64,000 nt of DNA, taken from Planctomycetota bacterium. Its GTDB lineage: Bacteria; Planctomycetota; UBA1135; GCA-002686595. Below the pieces are notes generated by a model. The model saw only the letters and a list, made by a program, of their open reading frames with translations. It was not told where the DNA came from and did not search any database. Below are positions 1-8,493 of the stretch, in pieces. Each line of letters starts with the position of its first letter. Positions within the stretch are counted from its first letter, which is position 1. The position numbers were made by a program, and so were the translations under genes. The stretch spans positions 1 to 64,000 of the forward strand of contig JABABA010000004.1 of the NCBI GenBank assembly GCA_014238415.1. Reading direction: 5' to 3'.

Positions 1-1
1 C

Positions 2-109
2 GACGGCGATCACGACGGCGATCACGACGGCGATCACGACGGCGATCACGACGGCACCCACGACGGCACCCATGACGGCACCCATGACGGCACCCATGAT
101 GGCGATCAC
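2..109 (+). repeat. 12-bp tandem repeat array (DGDH/DGTH coding)
   Basis: Nine consecutive 12-bp units are visible: four GACGGCGATCAC, then four GACGGCACCCAC/T, then one GATGGCGATCAC. The array runs off the left edge. The unit is a multiple of three, so copy-number change would lengthen or shorten the His/Asp tract without breaking the frame. Two unit types in separate blocks suggest local duplication by slippage. Confidence 0.95.
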
Positions 110-502
110 GGGACCGGCAATGGTGCCCATGGGGAAGGTGGCCACACACATGTGGCGCCCCACGGGGGAGCGCTGGTCCCCATTGCCGATGGGGGTGCCA
201 ACATCGAAGTGGTCTTGGACGGGGAACAGGGGGAACTGACTCTCTTCCTGTTCGATGGCTGCGCGGAAAATTCTCTGCGTTCCGATCTGGCCTCCATGAC
301 TTTGGTTTGCGACGACGAGATCTTTGAGCTGGCTGCCCGTGCCAGTGGACTTACGGGTGAAACCGTGGGAGACACCTCTGAGTTTGGCCTCGTAGACGAA
401 CGCTTGAAGGGCCGTGAAAGCTTGTCCGGCAAGCTGGCTCGGGTTTCTTTGCTGGGCAGCATTCTGACTGATGTGGGCATCGAGTGTCCTGCGCCTGAGT
501 AG
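2..502 (+). CDS. His/Asp-rich repeat protein, 5' end outside window
   Basis: The frame is open from the window edge to the TAG at 500-502. The first ~36 visible codons are repeats of the 4-residue unit DGDH, then DGTH. A further Gly/His-rich linker leads into a folded domain beginning APHGGALVPIADGG and ending IECPAPE. The repeats are typical of secreted or periplasmic proteins that bind Zn or Cu. The folded part resembles small domains found in metal-handling loci, but I cannot name a family. The next gene starts inside the stop codon (TAGTG), so the two are translationally coupled. That partner is a DUF3299 lipoprotein, and DUF3299 genes often lie in zinc-linked loci. A metal-binding role is an inference from composition and neighbour. 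The start codon and signal peptide are not visible. Confidence 0.75.
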   Translation, partial: DGDHDGDHDGDHDGDHDGTHDGTHDGTHDGTHDGDHGTGNGAHGEGGHTHVAPHGGALVPIADGGANIEVVLDGEQGELTLFLFDGCAENSLRSDLASMTLVCDDEIFELAARASGLTGETVGDTSEFGLVDERLKGRESLSGKLARVSLLGSILTDVGIECPAPE

Positions 503-1140
503 TGGAACCAGTGAAGCATGCACCTGGGTTCTGTTGTTGCTTGATCCTCGCGGCATGCGGTGGAGAAGCGGAACAAGGCCCCCGAGATCTGCCCTTTGCT
601 GGGGGGCGGTTGGATGGGGCGCTTGATGGCGTTTCAGTGGGTGCAGTAGGGGAAGGTTCCCCGGCTGCCGCAACTCAAGCCGGAAGCAGCAAGTCCGATC
701 CACGCATCGACAAGGAAACCGGTTTACCGTTGGTGACCTGGAACGATCTGCGTCTTCCCGACGAGAGAGTCGACGACCTTGTGGACGCCCTGCTCTACCC
801 AGAGTCCTACAGCGAGGACGAGAAGGCTTTTCCGGGGCACATAGCGGAACTTGACGGCCAGGAGGTGATCATCGAAGGCTTCATGATTCCGCTCACTTGG
901 GAAGGCGAGCGCGTGCTCAACTTCATGCTGGTGGGCGACATAATGGCCTGTTGCTTTGGTGGCGTTCCCGAACCCGATGCGTGGATAGATGTGAAGATGA
1001 GTGGAGAAGGCGCGGAGTACTTCGTTCAACTGCCGATTCTTGTGCGCGGCGTCATTCAGATCGAAGGGCTCGATGATGGTACGGGCTATGCCGCTGGTTG
1101 CTACACCATGAAGGCCACCAGCAGCGAACTCAGTGAGTAG
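502..1140 (+). CDS. DUF3299 family lipoprotein
   Basis: 212 aa with a GTG start overlapping the previous stop by one base. The N-terminus carries a short hydrophobic stretch and a lipobox-like LAAC (Cys about residue 19), so it is probably a lipoprotein. A low-complexity linker follows to about residue 75. The C-terminal part matches DUF3299: LDGQEVIIEGFMIPL, then the paired cysteines of MACCFGGVPEPDAWIDV, then a beta-rich end with GYAAGCYTM. DUF3299 proteins are periplasmic, of unknown biochemistry, and are found beside ABC/FtsX-type export genes and zinc-regulated genes. Coupling to the His/Asp-rich protein fits a metal-related pair. A second DUF3299-like gene lies at 4305-4742 on the other strand. 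Confidence 0.85.
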   Translation: MEPVKHAPGFCCCLILAACGGEAEQGPRDLPFAGGRLDGALDGVSVGAVGEGSPAAATQAGSSKSDPRIDKETGLPLVTWNDLRLPDERVDDLVDALLYPESYSEDEKAFPGHIAELDGQEVIIEGFMIPLTWEGERVLNFMLVGDIMACCFGGVPEPDAWIDVKMSGEGAEYFVQLPILVRGVIQIEGLDDGTGYAAGCYTMKATSSELSE

Positions 1141-1173
1141 GCCAGATGTGGCTGGACTGCAGGCCCCTTGTGG

Positions 1174-3021
1174 CTACTTGTCGCGACACAGGGCCAGGCA
1201 CCAAAGGGCCATGCCCGTGCCGTAGCAGCGCCCGATTTCGTGGGAGTCGATGAAGGCTCCGTCGATCTCGGCCAATCGAATAATCTGCTCCTTTTGGACT
1301 CCAAGAGCCACTTTCATGCGCCGCTTGTTGGCGGCCAGCATGGCTTCCGTACGAGCGTGCAGGTCGTACCAGAAGAAGAATCCGCCATAGGCGAAGGTGC
1401 GCGTGTGGTCGTCGTACTTTTGGGCCGGCAGCAAGTGTTTCTCGTGTTTCAAAGAGGCCGCTACTGCCTCTTCCAAGGACCGGGCCTCCTTTGCATCCCA
1501 TAGGTTCAAAGCCAACTCTCCAAGAGGAATGCGTCCTACTCCTCCTTCCATGGAAGCTCGGGCTTTGCGTCCCGGGCGTACGTTGCCGTAGGTGTAGGCG
1601 CCCTCATCTGTGCGGCAACGCAAGAGAGCGGTGATCCCCCTGCGTGCTGCTCTCTCAAGGCCTGCTACTTCGATGTGACGATCCCTGATGCAGTCAAGTG
1701 CGATCAGCCCTTCGGCGGTGACAAAGGGGTTTGAGTATTCGTGGGACCAGCTGCCGTCATCCCGTTGGACCTCGAGCAGGCGCTCGCCAATCAACTGCAA
1801 GGATGGGCGCAGCCCCTCTGCATCCTGGGGCCGAAGGTCCAGCCAGCGGGCGAGGGTCTGGGCGCGATAGGTGTAGGCCCAGATCACCTCATCAGTGTCG
1901 TTGGTGTTCAGGTTGCTTTCGTCGAGCAGGTAACGCAGGGCTCTGAGCAGTGCTGCTTCCAAGCGCGGATCGTCCTTCTTGACTGTTGCCCGTTCCAGCA
2001 GAGCTCGCGCGCAGATCGCGCTGACCGCCACCTGGACATTGGGCAGTCCGTCTGTGCCGCCAAAATCATAGATGCTGTCCTTCCAGCCCCCGTCCATGCG
2101 TTGCATGCTCAAGAGATAGTCCACGCCTCGCTGCCAGAGCTGCTCCTCTGTATAGGCACCCTCATCGACGCGGGTGCCGTGCCCGGAGGGTTTGGTCGCC
2201 GCCGCATCCAGCTCGCCATAGACCTCCTGGCCCCGAACAATGCCCCCATGACTCTCGATTTCCATGGCGGCCTTGGCGGCCAGGGGGTGATCAGGGAAAC
2301 CGTCCCGCAGTTCGGTCCATAGGGTTCGGGCCAGGTCCTCGTCAGCCGTCCAAAATGCTCCTGCAGCACGGAGATGCAGGGCTTCCGCCTGCTCGTTGCT
2401 GGAGAGCTTTGCGAGGGCTTCGCGGAATCCCTCGTTCGAGGCAATACCCGGGAAACCAAACAGGAACTTCTGTCCCATGTCCTGGTTCATCATGGTGGGC
2501 AGGCCATCCGTGCGTCCCGGCTTCAACCCTGCCATGCTGCGTAGACGACTCGCGTACCAGCCCGGGTGCAGGGTTGTGATTTCGCTCTCTCGAAACAGTT
2601 CCTTGCCTTCTGCATCCAGTACCAAGAACCCTGGCTCAACAAACGTGTAGCGCTCTACATCAAAGCGCTTGCACAAGTCTCTGCTCGGTACCAATCGCAG
2701 GGGCACGAAATTGTCCTGGATCAATGCAATCGTGCGTGGCCAGGAAAAAGGCCCCGCCAGTTGTACATAGTCGATTTCCGCCTTGCGGTCCATGAACGAA
2801 CCGCGCACGGTGGGCAGGTACCAAAAGACCGGAAGCTCTTCGGCTTCAGCCCGGACAAGGGCAGCGTCCAAATCGGTCTCCCATTGGAGCGCGCTTCCAC
2901 AGCGCGCCGCCGCCGGACTCGGCTTGAGTCGAATCTTCTTGCCGGAGTTCTGTGCGGGAAGAGAAAACAGCGGACTGCAGGACAGAGCTACCAGCAAGAC
3001 CAATACAAAGAGCTTTCGCAT
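1174..3021 (-). CDS. Secreted thioredoxin-like / prenyltransferase-squalene oxidase toroid fusion protein
   Basis: 615 aa from the ATG at 3021 (an in-frame ATG at 3030 adds MLP). The 3021 start puts MRKLFVLVLLVALSCSPLFS directly at the N-terminus as a good signal peptide. Residues ~40-170 look like a thioredoxin fold (LPVFWYLPT..., DNFVPLRLV, PGFLVLDAEGKEL) but have no CxxC, so it should not be a disulfide reductase. A short helical, possibly TPR-like, part follows. The C-terminal ~330 residues have repeated LLSMQRMDGGWKDS and LLEVQRDDGSWSHEYS motifs of the terpene-cyclase/prenyltransferase alpha-alpha toroid. The DxDD motif of squalene-hopene cyclases is not visible, so terpene chemistry is unlikely. 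It is the last gene of a three-gene operon. Cellular role unknown. Confidence 0.85.
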   Translation of the reverse strand: MRKLFVLVLLVALSCSPLFSLPAQNSGKKIRLKPSPAAARCGSALQWETDLDAALVRAEAEELPVFWYLPTVRGSFMDRKAEIDYVQLAGPFSWPRTIALIQDNFVPLRLVPSRDLCKRFDVERYTFVEPGFLVLDAEGKELFRESEITTLHPGWYASRLRSMAGLKPGRTDGLPTMMNQDMGQKFLFGFPGIASNEGFREALAKLSSNEQAEALHLRAAGAFWTADEDLARTLWTELRDGFPDHPLAAKAAMEIESHGGIVRGQEVYGELDAAATKPSGHGTRVDEGAYTEEQLWQRGVDYLLSMQRMDGGWKDSIYDFGGTDGLPNVQVAVSAICARALLERATVKKDDPRLEAALLRALRYLLDESNLNTNDTDEVIWAYTYRAQTLARWLDLRPQDAEGLRPSLQLIGERLLEVQRDDGSWSHEYSNPFVTAEGLIALDCIRDRHIEVAGLERAARRGITALLRCRTDEGAYTYGNVRPGRKARASMEGGVGRIPLGELALNLWDAKEARSLEEAVAASLKHEKHLLPAQKYDDHTRTFAYGGFFFWYDLHARTEAMLAANKRRMKVALGVQKEQIIRLAEIDGAFIDSHEIGRCYGTGMALWCLALCRDK

Positions 3022-3051
3022 GGGGAGCATCCTACTCTTTGGGCTCCAGTC

Positions 3052-4308
3052 CTAGCGTTGGAGGTCCGCCACACTTCCGCCCAGCACCGCCAGAGCTGTC
3101 CGCACGCGACGTAGCAGGTGGTGGAGGCGCGGGTCAGTGGATTCTCCATCGGGCAGCGTCGCGATCAGGGGCGCGTAGCCATGGGTCAGGGGCCTGGGTC
3201 GCAGATCAGGCACAAATGCCGGACCCTTGGCGATCACCAGGGCCTCGCTCTTGGATGAGGGGTCGCGCCGCAGGAGCACCTGTTCCAGGTCGCAGCCAGG
3301 GGCTCCGAAGAACCGCTTGCCATCAAGGCCGTCATAGCCCGCAGCCAGACTTCTGACCAGTTTCCTTGTCGTTCCCGGTGGAAGCACCACCACCGCCGGA
3401 TTGCCCTGTCCCACCAGCAGGCGGTCGTCATCGGTCCAACGCAGAAAGAATTCCCCCGCACGACAGGAACGCAGTTCAATACCAATGCGCTCCAACGAAA
3501 TCGGCCCGCCAGCGGTCTGCCAGGAGGTCATGGGGGGAGGTTCACCCTTCAAAGACTTCTCCAGTTGTTCGATGGCTTCTGCGTTGGCTGGTGTGGTTGG
3601 CTCCTTCCTGCCGTCGTATCCGTTCAGGTCCAGGCCGCGTTTGCTCAAGGCACGGGAGACAGTGATGCGCGCCGCGGTTCCCGTGGGCCGCTCAAAGTAC
3701 TTGTCCTCTCGCTTCAGCTCTTCCAGCAGATACCAGAGCACGTCCTTTTGTCCACGGTCCAAGAGTGCAAGAGCCGCCGCCTGTCGCACCCGGTCGTCCT
3801 CGTCGAGCAACTTTTTTTGAAGGACTTCCAGGGATCCCTCGGCCTGTCCGAAGCCCCGTGCCATGGCCGCGCGTACTTCTGCCAGAGGATCGTCCAGATG
3901 TAGTTGAAATGCTGCTGTCTCCGTGTCCCTGGGCTGCTCGGCAAGCGCTCGTGCCACACTGGGACGCCATGGAAAGTCCCCATTCGACAGAGCCGGCCAA
4001 AGCGCTTCGCGCAACTCGTTTGATCGACAGGGTCCGATTGCCTCAATGATCGCAGGGCCCATGGCAGCGAGTCCCAGGCCATCTTTGCCCAGCTCTTTCA
4101 GGATCCGCGCTTCTCCCGCTTCCCCCAAAGCCACCAGACGATTCGCAGCCTGGGGCCGAATCACGACTCGCCCGTTGAGTGCGGCAGCGAACAGGCGCTC
4201 GATTTCCTCGTTCGTGTCCTTGTCCTGAGCCGAGAGCCCGGACCCGATGACTCCCACCAGAGTCAAGGTCAACGAGAGTCGTAGCAGATCACCCACAAGA
4301 CCCCTCAC
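3052..4308 (-). CDS. Secreted HEAT-repeat protein
   Basis: 418 aa with a GTG start overlapping the upstream DUF3299-like stop (GTGA, 4 bp). A signal peptide ends near GSGLSAQ. Residues ~35-215 are HEAT/PBS-lyase-type helical repeats: AANRLVALGEAG, RPSVARALAEQP, LAEVRAAMARGFG, RVRQAAALALLDRG. The C-terminal ~150 residues are a separate beta-rich region with no family I recognise (FFLRWTDDDRLLVGQGNPAVVVLPPGT). HEAT arrays are protein-interaction scaffolds, and a periplasmic scaffold role is inferred. It sits between the DUF3299-like gene and the thioredoxin/toroid gene in one operon. Confidence 0.85.
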   Translation of the reverse strand: MRGLVGDLLRLSLTLTLVGVIGSGLSAQDKDTNEEIERLFAAALNGRVVIRPQAANRLVALGEAGEARILKELGKDGLGLAAMGPAIIEAIGPCRSNELREALWPALSNGDFPWRPSVARALAEQPRDTETAAFQLHLDDPLAEVRAAMARGFGQAEGSLEVLQKKLLDEDDRVRQAAALALLDRGQKDVLWYLLEELKREDKYFERPTGTAARITVSRALSKRGLDLNGYDGRKEPTTPANAEAIEQLEKSLKGEPPPMTSWQTAGGPISLERIGIELRSCRAGEFFLRWTDDDRLLVGQGNPAVVVLPPGTTRKLVRSLAAGYDGLDGKRFFGAPGCDLEQVLLRRDPSSKSEALVIAKGPAFVPDLRPRPLTHGYAPLIATLPDGESTDPRLHHLLRRVRTALAVLGGSVADLQR

Positions 4309-4742
4309 GGAAGCCGCTCGACCTCAAGCCGATAGAGGCTGGTAACGAAGCCGTCTTCCTTGACTTCGCCCACGCTGAATTTGCCCACCAGCGTGATGCG
4401 TCCCGGCGTGAAGGTCGCCACATCATCTGTCAGGGTCACATCGATGAAGTGCTGTACTTTTGAGCGTCCACACTCGCAGGACTCCGGTACGAACTCAAAG
4501 GACTCATCCCCTTCCAAAGTCCCGATTGCCATGTAGCCCACAAGTTGAACCTGCTTGCCATCCAAAGCCAGGATCTCGTCCGGCAGCCTCATCCCCGGTC
4601 TGTAGTCGAGGCTCGTGAGCCAGTCGATGTTGACTTCGATGGGATCGCCGTCTTGGTCCAGAAGTGCAGATAGCTCCGGAACCCAAAGCTCCGTTGTGGC
4701 ACCGCTCAGGGCAAGCACACTGCACAGGATCGATCGAATCAT
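4305..4742 (-). CDS. DUF3299-like secreted protein
   Basis: 145 aa and first gene of the 4742-1174 operon. It has a short N-terminal hydrophobic segment (MIRSILCSVLALSG). The pattern DEILALDGKQVQLVGYMAIG and a later Cys-rich ESCECG followed by HFIDVTL parallel the DUF3299 lipoprotein at 502-1140, where the same positions read LDGQEVIIEGFM and ACCFGG...WIDV. It is therefore probably a divergent paralogue. The cysteine spacing differs (CxC here, CC there). The four-base overlap with the HEAT gene supports co-translation. Function unknown. Confidence 0.75.
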   Translation of the reverse strand: MIRSILCSVLALSGATTELWVPELSALLDQDGDPIEVNIDWLTSLDYRPGMRLPDEILALDGKQVQLVGYMAIGTLEGDESFEFVPESCECGRSKVQHFIDVTLTDDVATFTPGRITLVGKFSVGEVKEDGFVTSLYRLEVERLP

Positions 4743-4973
4743 GATGTTCTCATCTTATCATCGGCCAGATGAGGCTGCCGGGGATCGCATTGTCTGATTC
4801 ATGTCAGGGGGTGGGCTGTACGGAAGCAGGTTCAAGTACACCGGGCTCGAGGGAAGGGCTTGGATTGCATGTGCGGAGGGGGTCGGGCGGGTTTTCCCGG
4901 AGTCCGAAGCCTCAAACCACGGTTTTGGTGATGTAATTTAGTGTCTCAGGTTCCTCTTTCACCGGAGCTCTCC

Positions 4974-6344
4974 ATGTTGACCACTCTCCTCTTCAAGTGT
5001 CATCTCCACACGCTATTCCTGTTGCCGGGTCTTGCTTTTTCCCAGGGGGTGGGCACCAACTACTGCACCACCTCGCCCAATTCCGCGGGCGCGGGAGCAG
5101 TGATATCCGCCAGTGGATCTAATCAAGTCGCTCTCAACAATCTTCTCTTACAGGCGGATGCATTGCCGACGGGTCAATTTGGCATGTTCTTCTATGGACC
5201 CAACCAGGTGTCGAATCCCTTTGGCAATGGGGTTGTCTGCGTGGGAGGCGCGCTGCATCGATTGAGCCCCGCCACGTTTTCCGGAGGCACGGGAGTCATC
5301 ACCTACGCCCTTGACCTCTCAGCTCCGCCCACAGCGGGGGGAGCGATTTTTGCAGGCTCCACTTGGAACTTCCAGGCCTGGTATCGGGATGGAGTTGCCG
5401 GTGGCGCTGGGTACAACTTCTCGGATGGCCTGGAGGTGCAGTTCGCCTCGGGTGCTCCGCCCTATGCGGGCATGGCCTTGGTTCCCGGCGGTCTGTTTTC
5501 CATGGGCCGGCATGTGGGTTCGGGCCCGGCTCATGAGCTTCCCTTGCATGATGTTCTGCTCAGTGCCTATTTTATGGACATCGAAGAGGTGACCAATCAA
5601 AAGTACGCGCATTATCTGAACCTGGATCTTGCTGCCGGGTTGGTGGCGGTTTCCAGTAGTGGTGTGGTGTTGCAGGCTGGAGGTGCGGGTCAAGTTCTTT
5701 GTGATACGACGAGCAGCTCAAGCGAGAGCCGGATCACTTGGAATGGATTGAACTTTGGGGTGACAAGTGGAAAGGAAACTCACCCGATGAGCAGAATCAG
5801 CTGGTATGGAGCCGGTGCTTACTGCAACTGGCGCAGCAGATTTGATGGACTTGGCCCCTGTTACAATGAAACGAGTTGGGTTTGCGATTTCTTGGCCAGT
5901 GGGTATCGCCTGGCGACGGAGGCCGAGTGGGAGTTTGCGGCTCGGGGAGGGCAATTGACGCCCTATGAGAGATATCCTTGGGGGAACTCGATTGACGGTT
6001 CCAACGCAAACTACTTCTCTTCAGGAGATCCCTTTGACAATGGGACGACTCCCGCTGGTTATTTCGACGGCAATCAGACGCCGGCTGGGGCGGACATGGC
6101 GAATGGCTTTGGCCTCTATGACATGTCAGGCAATGTATGGGAGTGGTGTGGGGATTGGTATGGCCCCTACTCAGGTGCTGCAAGTGTCAATCCAACGGGG
6201 CCTGCTGCGGGTACGAGCCGTCTGTTTCGGGGCGGGGGCTGGCAAAGCGTCTCGGTGGGGTTGCGTTCGGCGTATCGCGGATTCATTGATCCGGCTCTTC
6301 GATACAGCACCATTGGCTTTCGGGTCGTCGCACCCCGGCCCTAG
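4974..6344 (+). CDS. Secreted formylglycine-generating enzyme (SUMF1)-like protein with N-terminal planctomycete surface domain
   Basis: 456 aa from the ATG at 4974; a GTG at 4941 is in frame, but the ATG gives a clean signal peptide (LFLLPGLAFSQG). Residues ~28-165 form a domain with NSAGAGAVISASGSN and STWNFQAWYRDG that recurs at the C-termini of the proteins at 21962 and 54807. Residues ~170-456 are an FGE-sulfatase domain with GGLFSMGRHVG, VTNQKYAHYL, HPMSRISWYGAGAYCNWR, YRLATEAEWEFAARGG and MSGNVWEWCGDWYG. Family members oxidise a sulfatase Cys to formylglycine, or serve as C-type-lectin-like ligand or carbohydrate binders. Secretion and the extra domain favour a surface or binding role over cytosolic sulfatase maturation. 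It is divergent from the 4742 operon. Confidence 0.85.
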   Translation: MLTTLLFKCHLHTLFLLPGLAFSQGVGTNYCTTSPNSAGAGAVISASGSNQVALNNLLLQADALPTGQFGMFFYGPNQVSNPFGNGVVCVGGALHRLSPATFSGGTGVITYALDLSAPPTAGGAIFAGSTWNFQAWYRDGVAGGAGYNFSDGLEVQFASGAPPYAGMALVPGGLFSMGRHVGSGPAHELPLHDVLLSAYFMDIEEVTNQKYAHYLNLDLAAGLVAVSSSGVVLQAGGAGQVLCDTTSSSSESRITWNGLNFGVTSGKETHPMSRISWYGAGAYCNWRSRFDGLGPCYNETSWVCDFLASGYRLATEAEWEFAARGGQLTPYERYPWGNSIDGSNANYFSSGDPFDNGTTPAGYFDGNQTPAGADMANGFGLYDMSGNVWEWCGDWYGPYSGAASVNPTGPAAGTSRLFRGGGWQSVSVGLRSAYRGFIDPALRYSTIGFRVVAPRP

Positions 6345-6443
6345 TTGAATCCAGTCATGCAAGCCAGGTAGCGAGAGCGTATGCCCGCTCGGTTGGGTGT
6401 GGGGGGCGTGGCGTATCTTTGAGTGGGTCCCGTGTCGCCTGTT

Positions 6444-7679
6444 TCACTTGTCCACAAGGATCTTCTCGATCAGCAGCTCAAAAGACTCCACCAGCTTCGC
6501 GTGTTCCTTGCCGGCGGCGGGGCCTGTGAACCCGGTGTGGATTGCCTCAATGGTGCCGTCTGCATTGAGGAAGAGGGTTGTGGGGTAGGCGCGCACGGAA
6601 TCGATGACGGGGAAGCGTTGGCTGGCTTTGGCCTTGTTGGAACTGCCCCCAAGGATGACTGGGTAGGGGATTTGAAGGGCCGCTTTCCATTTCTGGATGC
6701 GCGCGAGCTGGCCCTTCTGGTCGTCTCCGTGCTCGAAGGCGATGCCCAGGATCTGAAGTCCGCGTTTTTTGTATTGGGAGCTGAGGCGGGTGAGGAGTCT
6801 TGCTTCGTCCGTGCAGTTGGGACACCAGGTGCCGAAGATCACGATGACCTTTGGGGTGTTGGGTTTGAGCAGGTCCTTGAGGGGCGCGGGCTTGCCGTCG
6901 AGGGCTGTGTATACCAGGTCCTGCAGGGCGGCTCCGGGCTTGAGGCTGGTCAGGCCGAAGGGATCGGGCAGTTCGACGAGTGGGTCCAGTTCTGCGGTCC
7001 AGACCTCGGACCAGGTGTCACCCGAATAGAACATGCCGCCCAGTCGGCCGTTCTCATCCATCTGGGCGTCGAAACGAAAGGCATGGGCTCCGTCGAAGCA
7101 GGAGAGGTGCAGGATGCCTCCTTCCCAGCTTCCCTCCAGGTAACGGTAGTCCCCGAGGGTGGTCAGAAAGGTGCCGAGTACTCGGTGAGCCTCATGTGCA
7201 AAGATGCCCACAGCGGGTTGTTCGTTTGATTCGAACTGTACGCGCCAGCGGCCTTCTATTTTGGGGCCGCTGCGGGCGGTCTTGCCGGTGCCGGGAAAGC
7301 GTGGAACGGCACCCTGGGTGGCGTGAAAGGGCATGCGGGTTTCCTTGCCGTTGCCGCGTTTTCGGATCCACTCGCCATCGAGGCGCACGCCTCCGTGGCG
7401 CACATCAGCCACGATCCAGCTGTCGTAGGGCTGGCAGTGCAGGCGCAGGGTGAAGCCATCGTGCTGGGCCGCGATGGGAATGCGTTCGTGTCCGTTCTTC
7501 AGGAACGCGCGCCAGCCGTTGGGAATGCGCACGAGGTCGAATTGGAAGGGGATCGTGGTTCCCGGGGCGTCGAGCCAGGCCTGCCATGCGCCGGTCTTGG
7601 GCAGCAGGGTGGTGGGCGGGGGAATCGGCTCCTGGAGAGCAGGCACCAGGAGGGAAAGGCAGATCAGGGGGCTCAGCAC
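6444..7679 (-). CDS. Secreted TlpA-like thioredoxin / peroxiredoxin-type protein
   Basis: 411 aa from the GTG at 7679; a TTG at 7727 is the far upstream alternative and lacks a signal-like start. The N-terminus (LSPLICLSLLVPALQ) is a signal peptide. The first ~250 residues are beta-rich and unidentified. The C-terminal ~150 residues are a TlpA/AhpC-TSA thioredoxin fold with VIVIFGTWCPNC (CxxC active site), a long insertion LGIAFEHGDDQKGQLARIQ, the cis-proline region VRAYPTTLFLNADGTIE, and GFTGPAAGKEHAKL. This should be an extracytoplasmic thiol-disulfide oxidoreductase. It stands alone and is divergent from the DUF2784 gene. Confidence 0.88.
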   Translation of the reverse strand: MLSPLICLSLLVPALQEPIPPPTTLLPKTGAWQAWLDAPGTTIPFQFDLVRIPNGWRAFLKNGHERIPIAAQHDGFTLRLHCQPYDSWIVADVRHGGVRLDGEWIRKRGNGKETRMPFHATQGAVPRFPGTGKTARSGPKIEGRWRVQFESNEQPAVGIFAHEAHRVLGTFLTTLGDYRYLEGSWEGGILHLSCFDGAHAFRFDAQMDENGRLGGMFYSGDTWSEVWTAELDPLVELPDPFGLTSLKPGAALQDLVYTALDGKPAPLKDLLKPNTPKVIVIFGTWCPNCTDEARLLTRLSSQYKKRGLQILGIAFEHGDDQKGQLARIQKWKAALQIPYPVILGGSSNKAKASQRFPVIDSVRAYPTTLFLNADGTIEAIHTGFTGPAAGKEHAKLVESFELLIEKILVDK

Positions 7680-7758
7680 GGATTGATTGTACCCCCTGGA
7701 GGCGATCTGACGGAGGTCTTGGGGCAAGGGCGTGGCTCGGGTTGCTAGGCTTGCGCCC

Positions 7759-8148
7759 GTGAATCACGCACTTCTTGCAGATTGCGTCGCGGGGATCCAC
7801 TTGGGGATCGTGGCCTTCATCATTTTCGGACAGCTGGCAGTCTTTGTGGGTTGGCCGCTTGGCTGGCGTTGGGTGCGCAGTCTGGCTTTTCGGCTGACGC
7901 ACTTGGGGGTCATGCTCTACATCGTGCAGAACGCCGTGCGCGGGAAGTACTGCTTCTTGACCCACTGGGAGGGAGACCTGCGAGCCAAAGCGGGGCAGGA
8001 GGGTTCCGATGGATCTTTCATCGGCATGCTCCTGCACGACATTCTCTTTGTGGAAATTCCCCAGGACACACTCAACACCTACTACCTGATCTTCTTCGGT
8101 GCCGTGTTGTTTTCCTGGTGGGCGGTGAAGCCGCGCTGGCGTGGCTAG
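7759..8148 (+). CDS. DUF2784 family membrane protein
   Basis: 129 aa from the GTG at 7759; another GTG at 7732 would add nine residues. It has about four hydrophobic segments. The characteristic DUF2784 layout is LLADCVAGIHLGIVAFIIFGQ at the start, then a TM segment ending QNAVRGKYCFLTHWEGDLRAKAG, then the SFIGMLLHDILF end segment. The family is of unknown function. Its stop overlaps the stop region of the convergent gene at 8145 by four bases. Confidence 0.78.
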   Translation: MNHALLADCVAGIHLGIVAFIIFGQLAVFVGWPLGWRWVRSLAFRLTHLGVMLYIVQNAVRGKYCFLTHWEGDLRAKAGQEGSDGSFIGMLLHDILFVEIPQDTLNTYYLIFFGAVLFSWWAVKPRWRG

Positions 8149-8429
8149 ATGATGTGCCAGAGGGCCGATACCGCGATGCCGGCCCAGGCGACTTCCAGAG
8201 CAAGTGCCGGCCAGGTGCGTTGATACCAGCAGACAGTGGCGACTCCGATGGCGCCGCTCAGATTGAGGAGCTGGTAAGTGGCGCCCTGCTCAAGGTGATT
8301 GTGACTTGAGGCGTAGAAAGCCCAGAGGATCGCCAGGGTTCCATACCAGCCAGCAATGTGGGCCCAGACGGGAGTTTTCTTTTCTGTGGGAGGAGTGGCT
8401 TCGGGGGCGGGGCGGTCTGGATCAGTCAT
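8145..8429 (-). CDS. Small membrane protein, CBU_0592-like
   Basis: 94 aa from the ATG at 8429; an in-frame ATG at 8495 would overlap the divergent exporter gene. After a polar, Pro-rich N-terminus there are three predicted TM segments: WAHIAGWYGTLAILWAFYAS, YQLLNLSGAIGVATVCWYQ and LALEVAWAGIAVSALWHII. The order GWYG...YQLLNLxGA...W is typical of the small CBU_0592-like membrane family. Function unknown. Confidence 0.7.
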   Translation of the reverse strand: MTDPDRPAPEATPPTEKKTPVWAHIAGWYGTLAILWAFYASSHNHLEQGATYQLLNLSGAIGVATVCWYQRTWPALALEVAWAGIAVSALWHII

Positions 8430-8493
8430 GACCCCAGTATTGCCTCCCGGGCTGGCCAAGGCACCATTGGAATGGGATGATGGTTCGTCTCTC

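Noticed and set aside
1174..3021. Reading the toroid as squalene-hopene cyclase
   Set aside because: The DxDD protonation motif and full length of a cyclase are missing, and the protein is secreted with a thioredoxin-like N-terminus.
6423..7229. 268-codon plus-strand ORF opposite the TlpA-like gene
   Set aside because: The minus strand holds the CxxC thioredoxin domain; the plus ORF is a GC-driven shadow.
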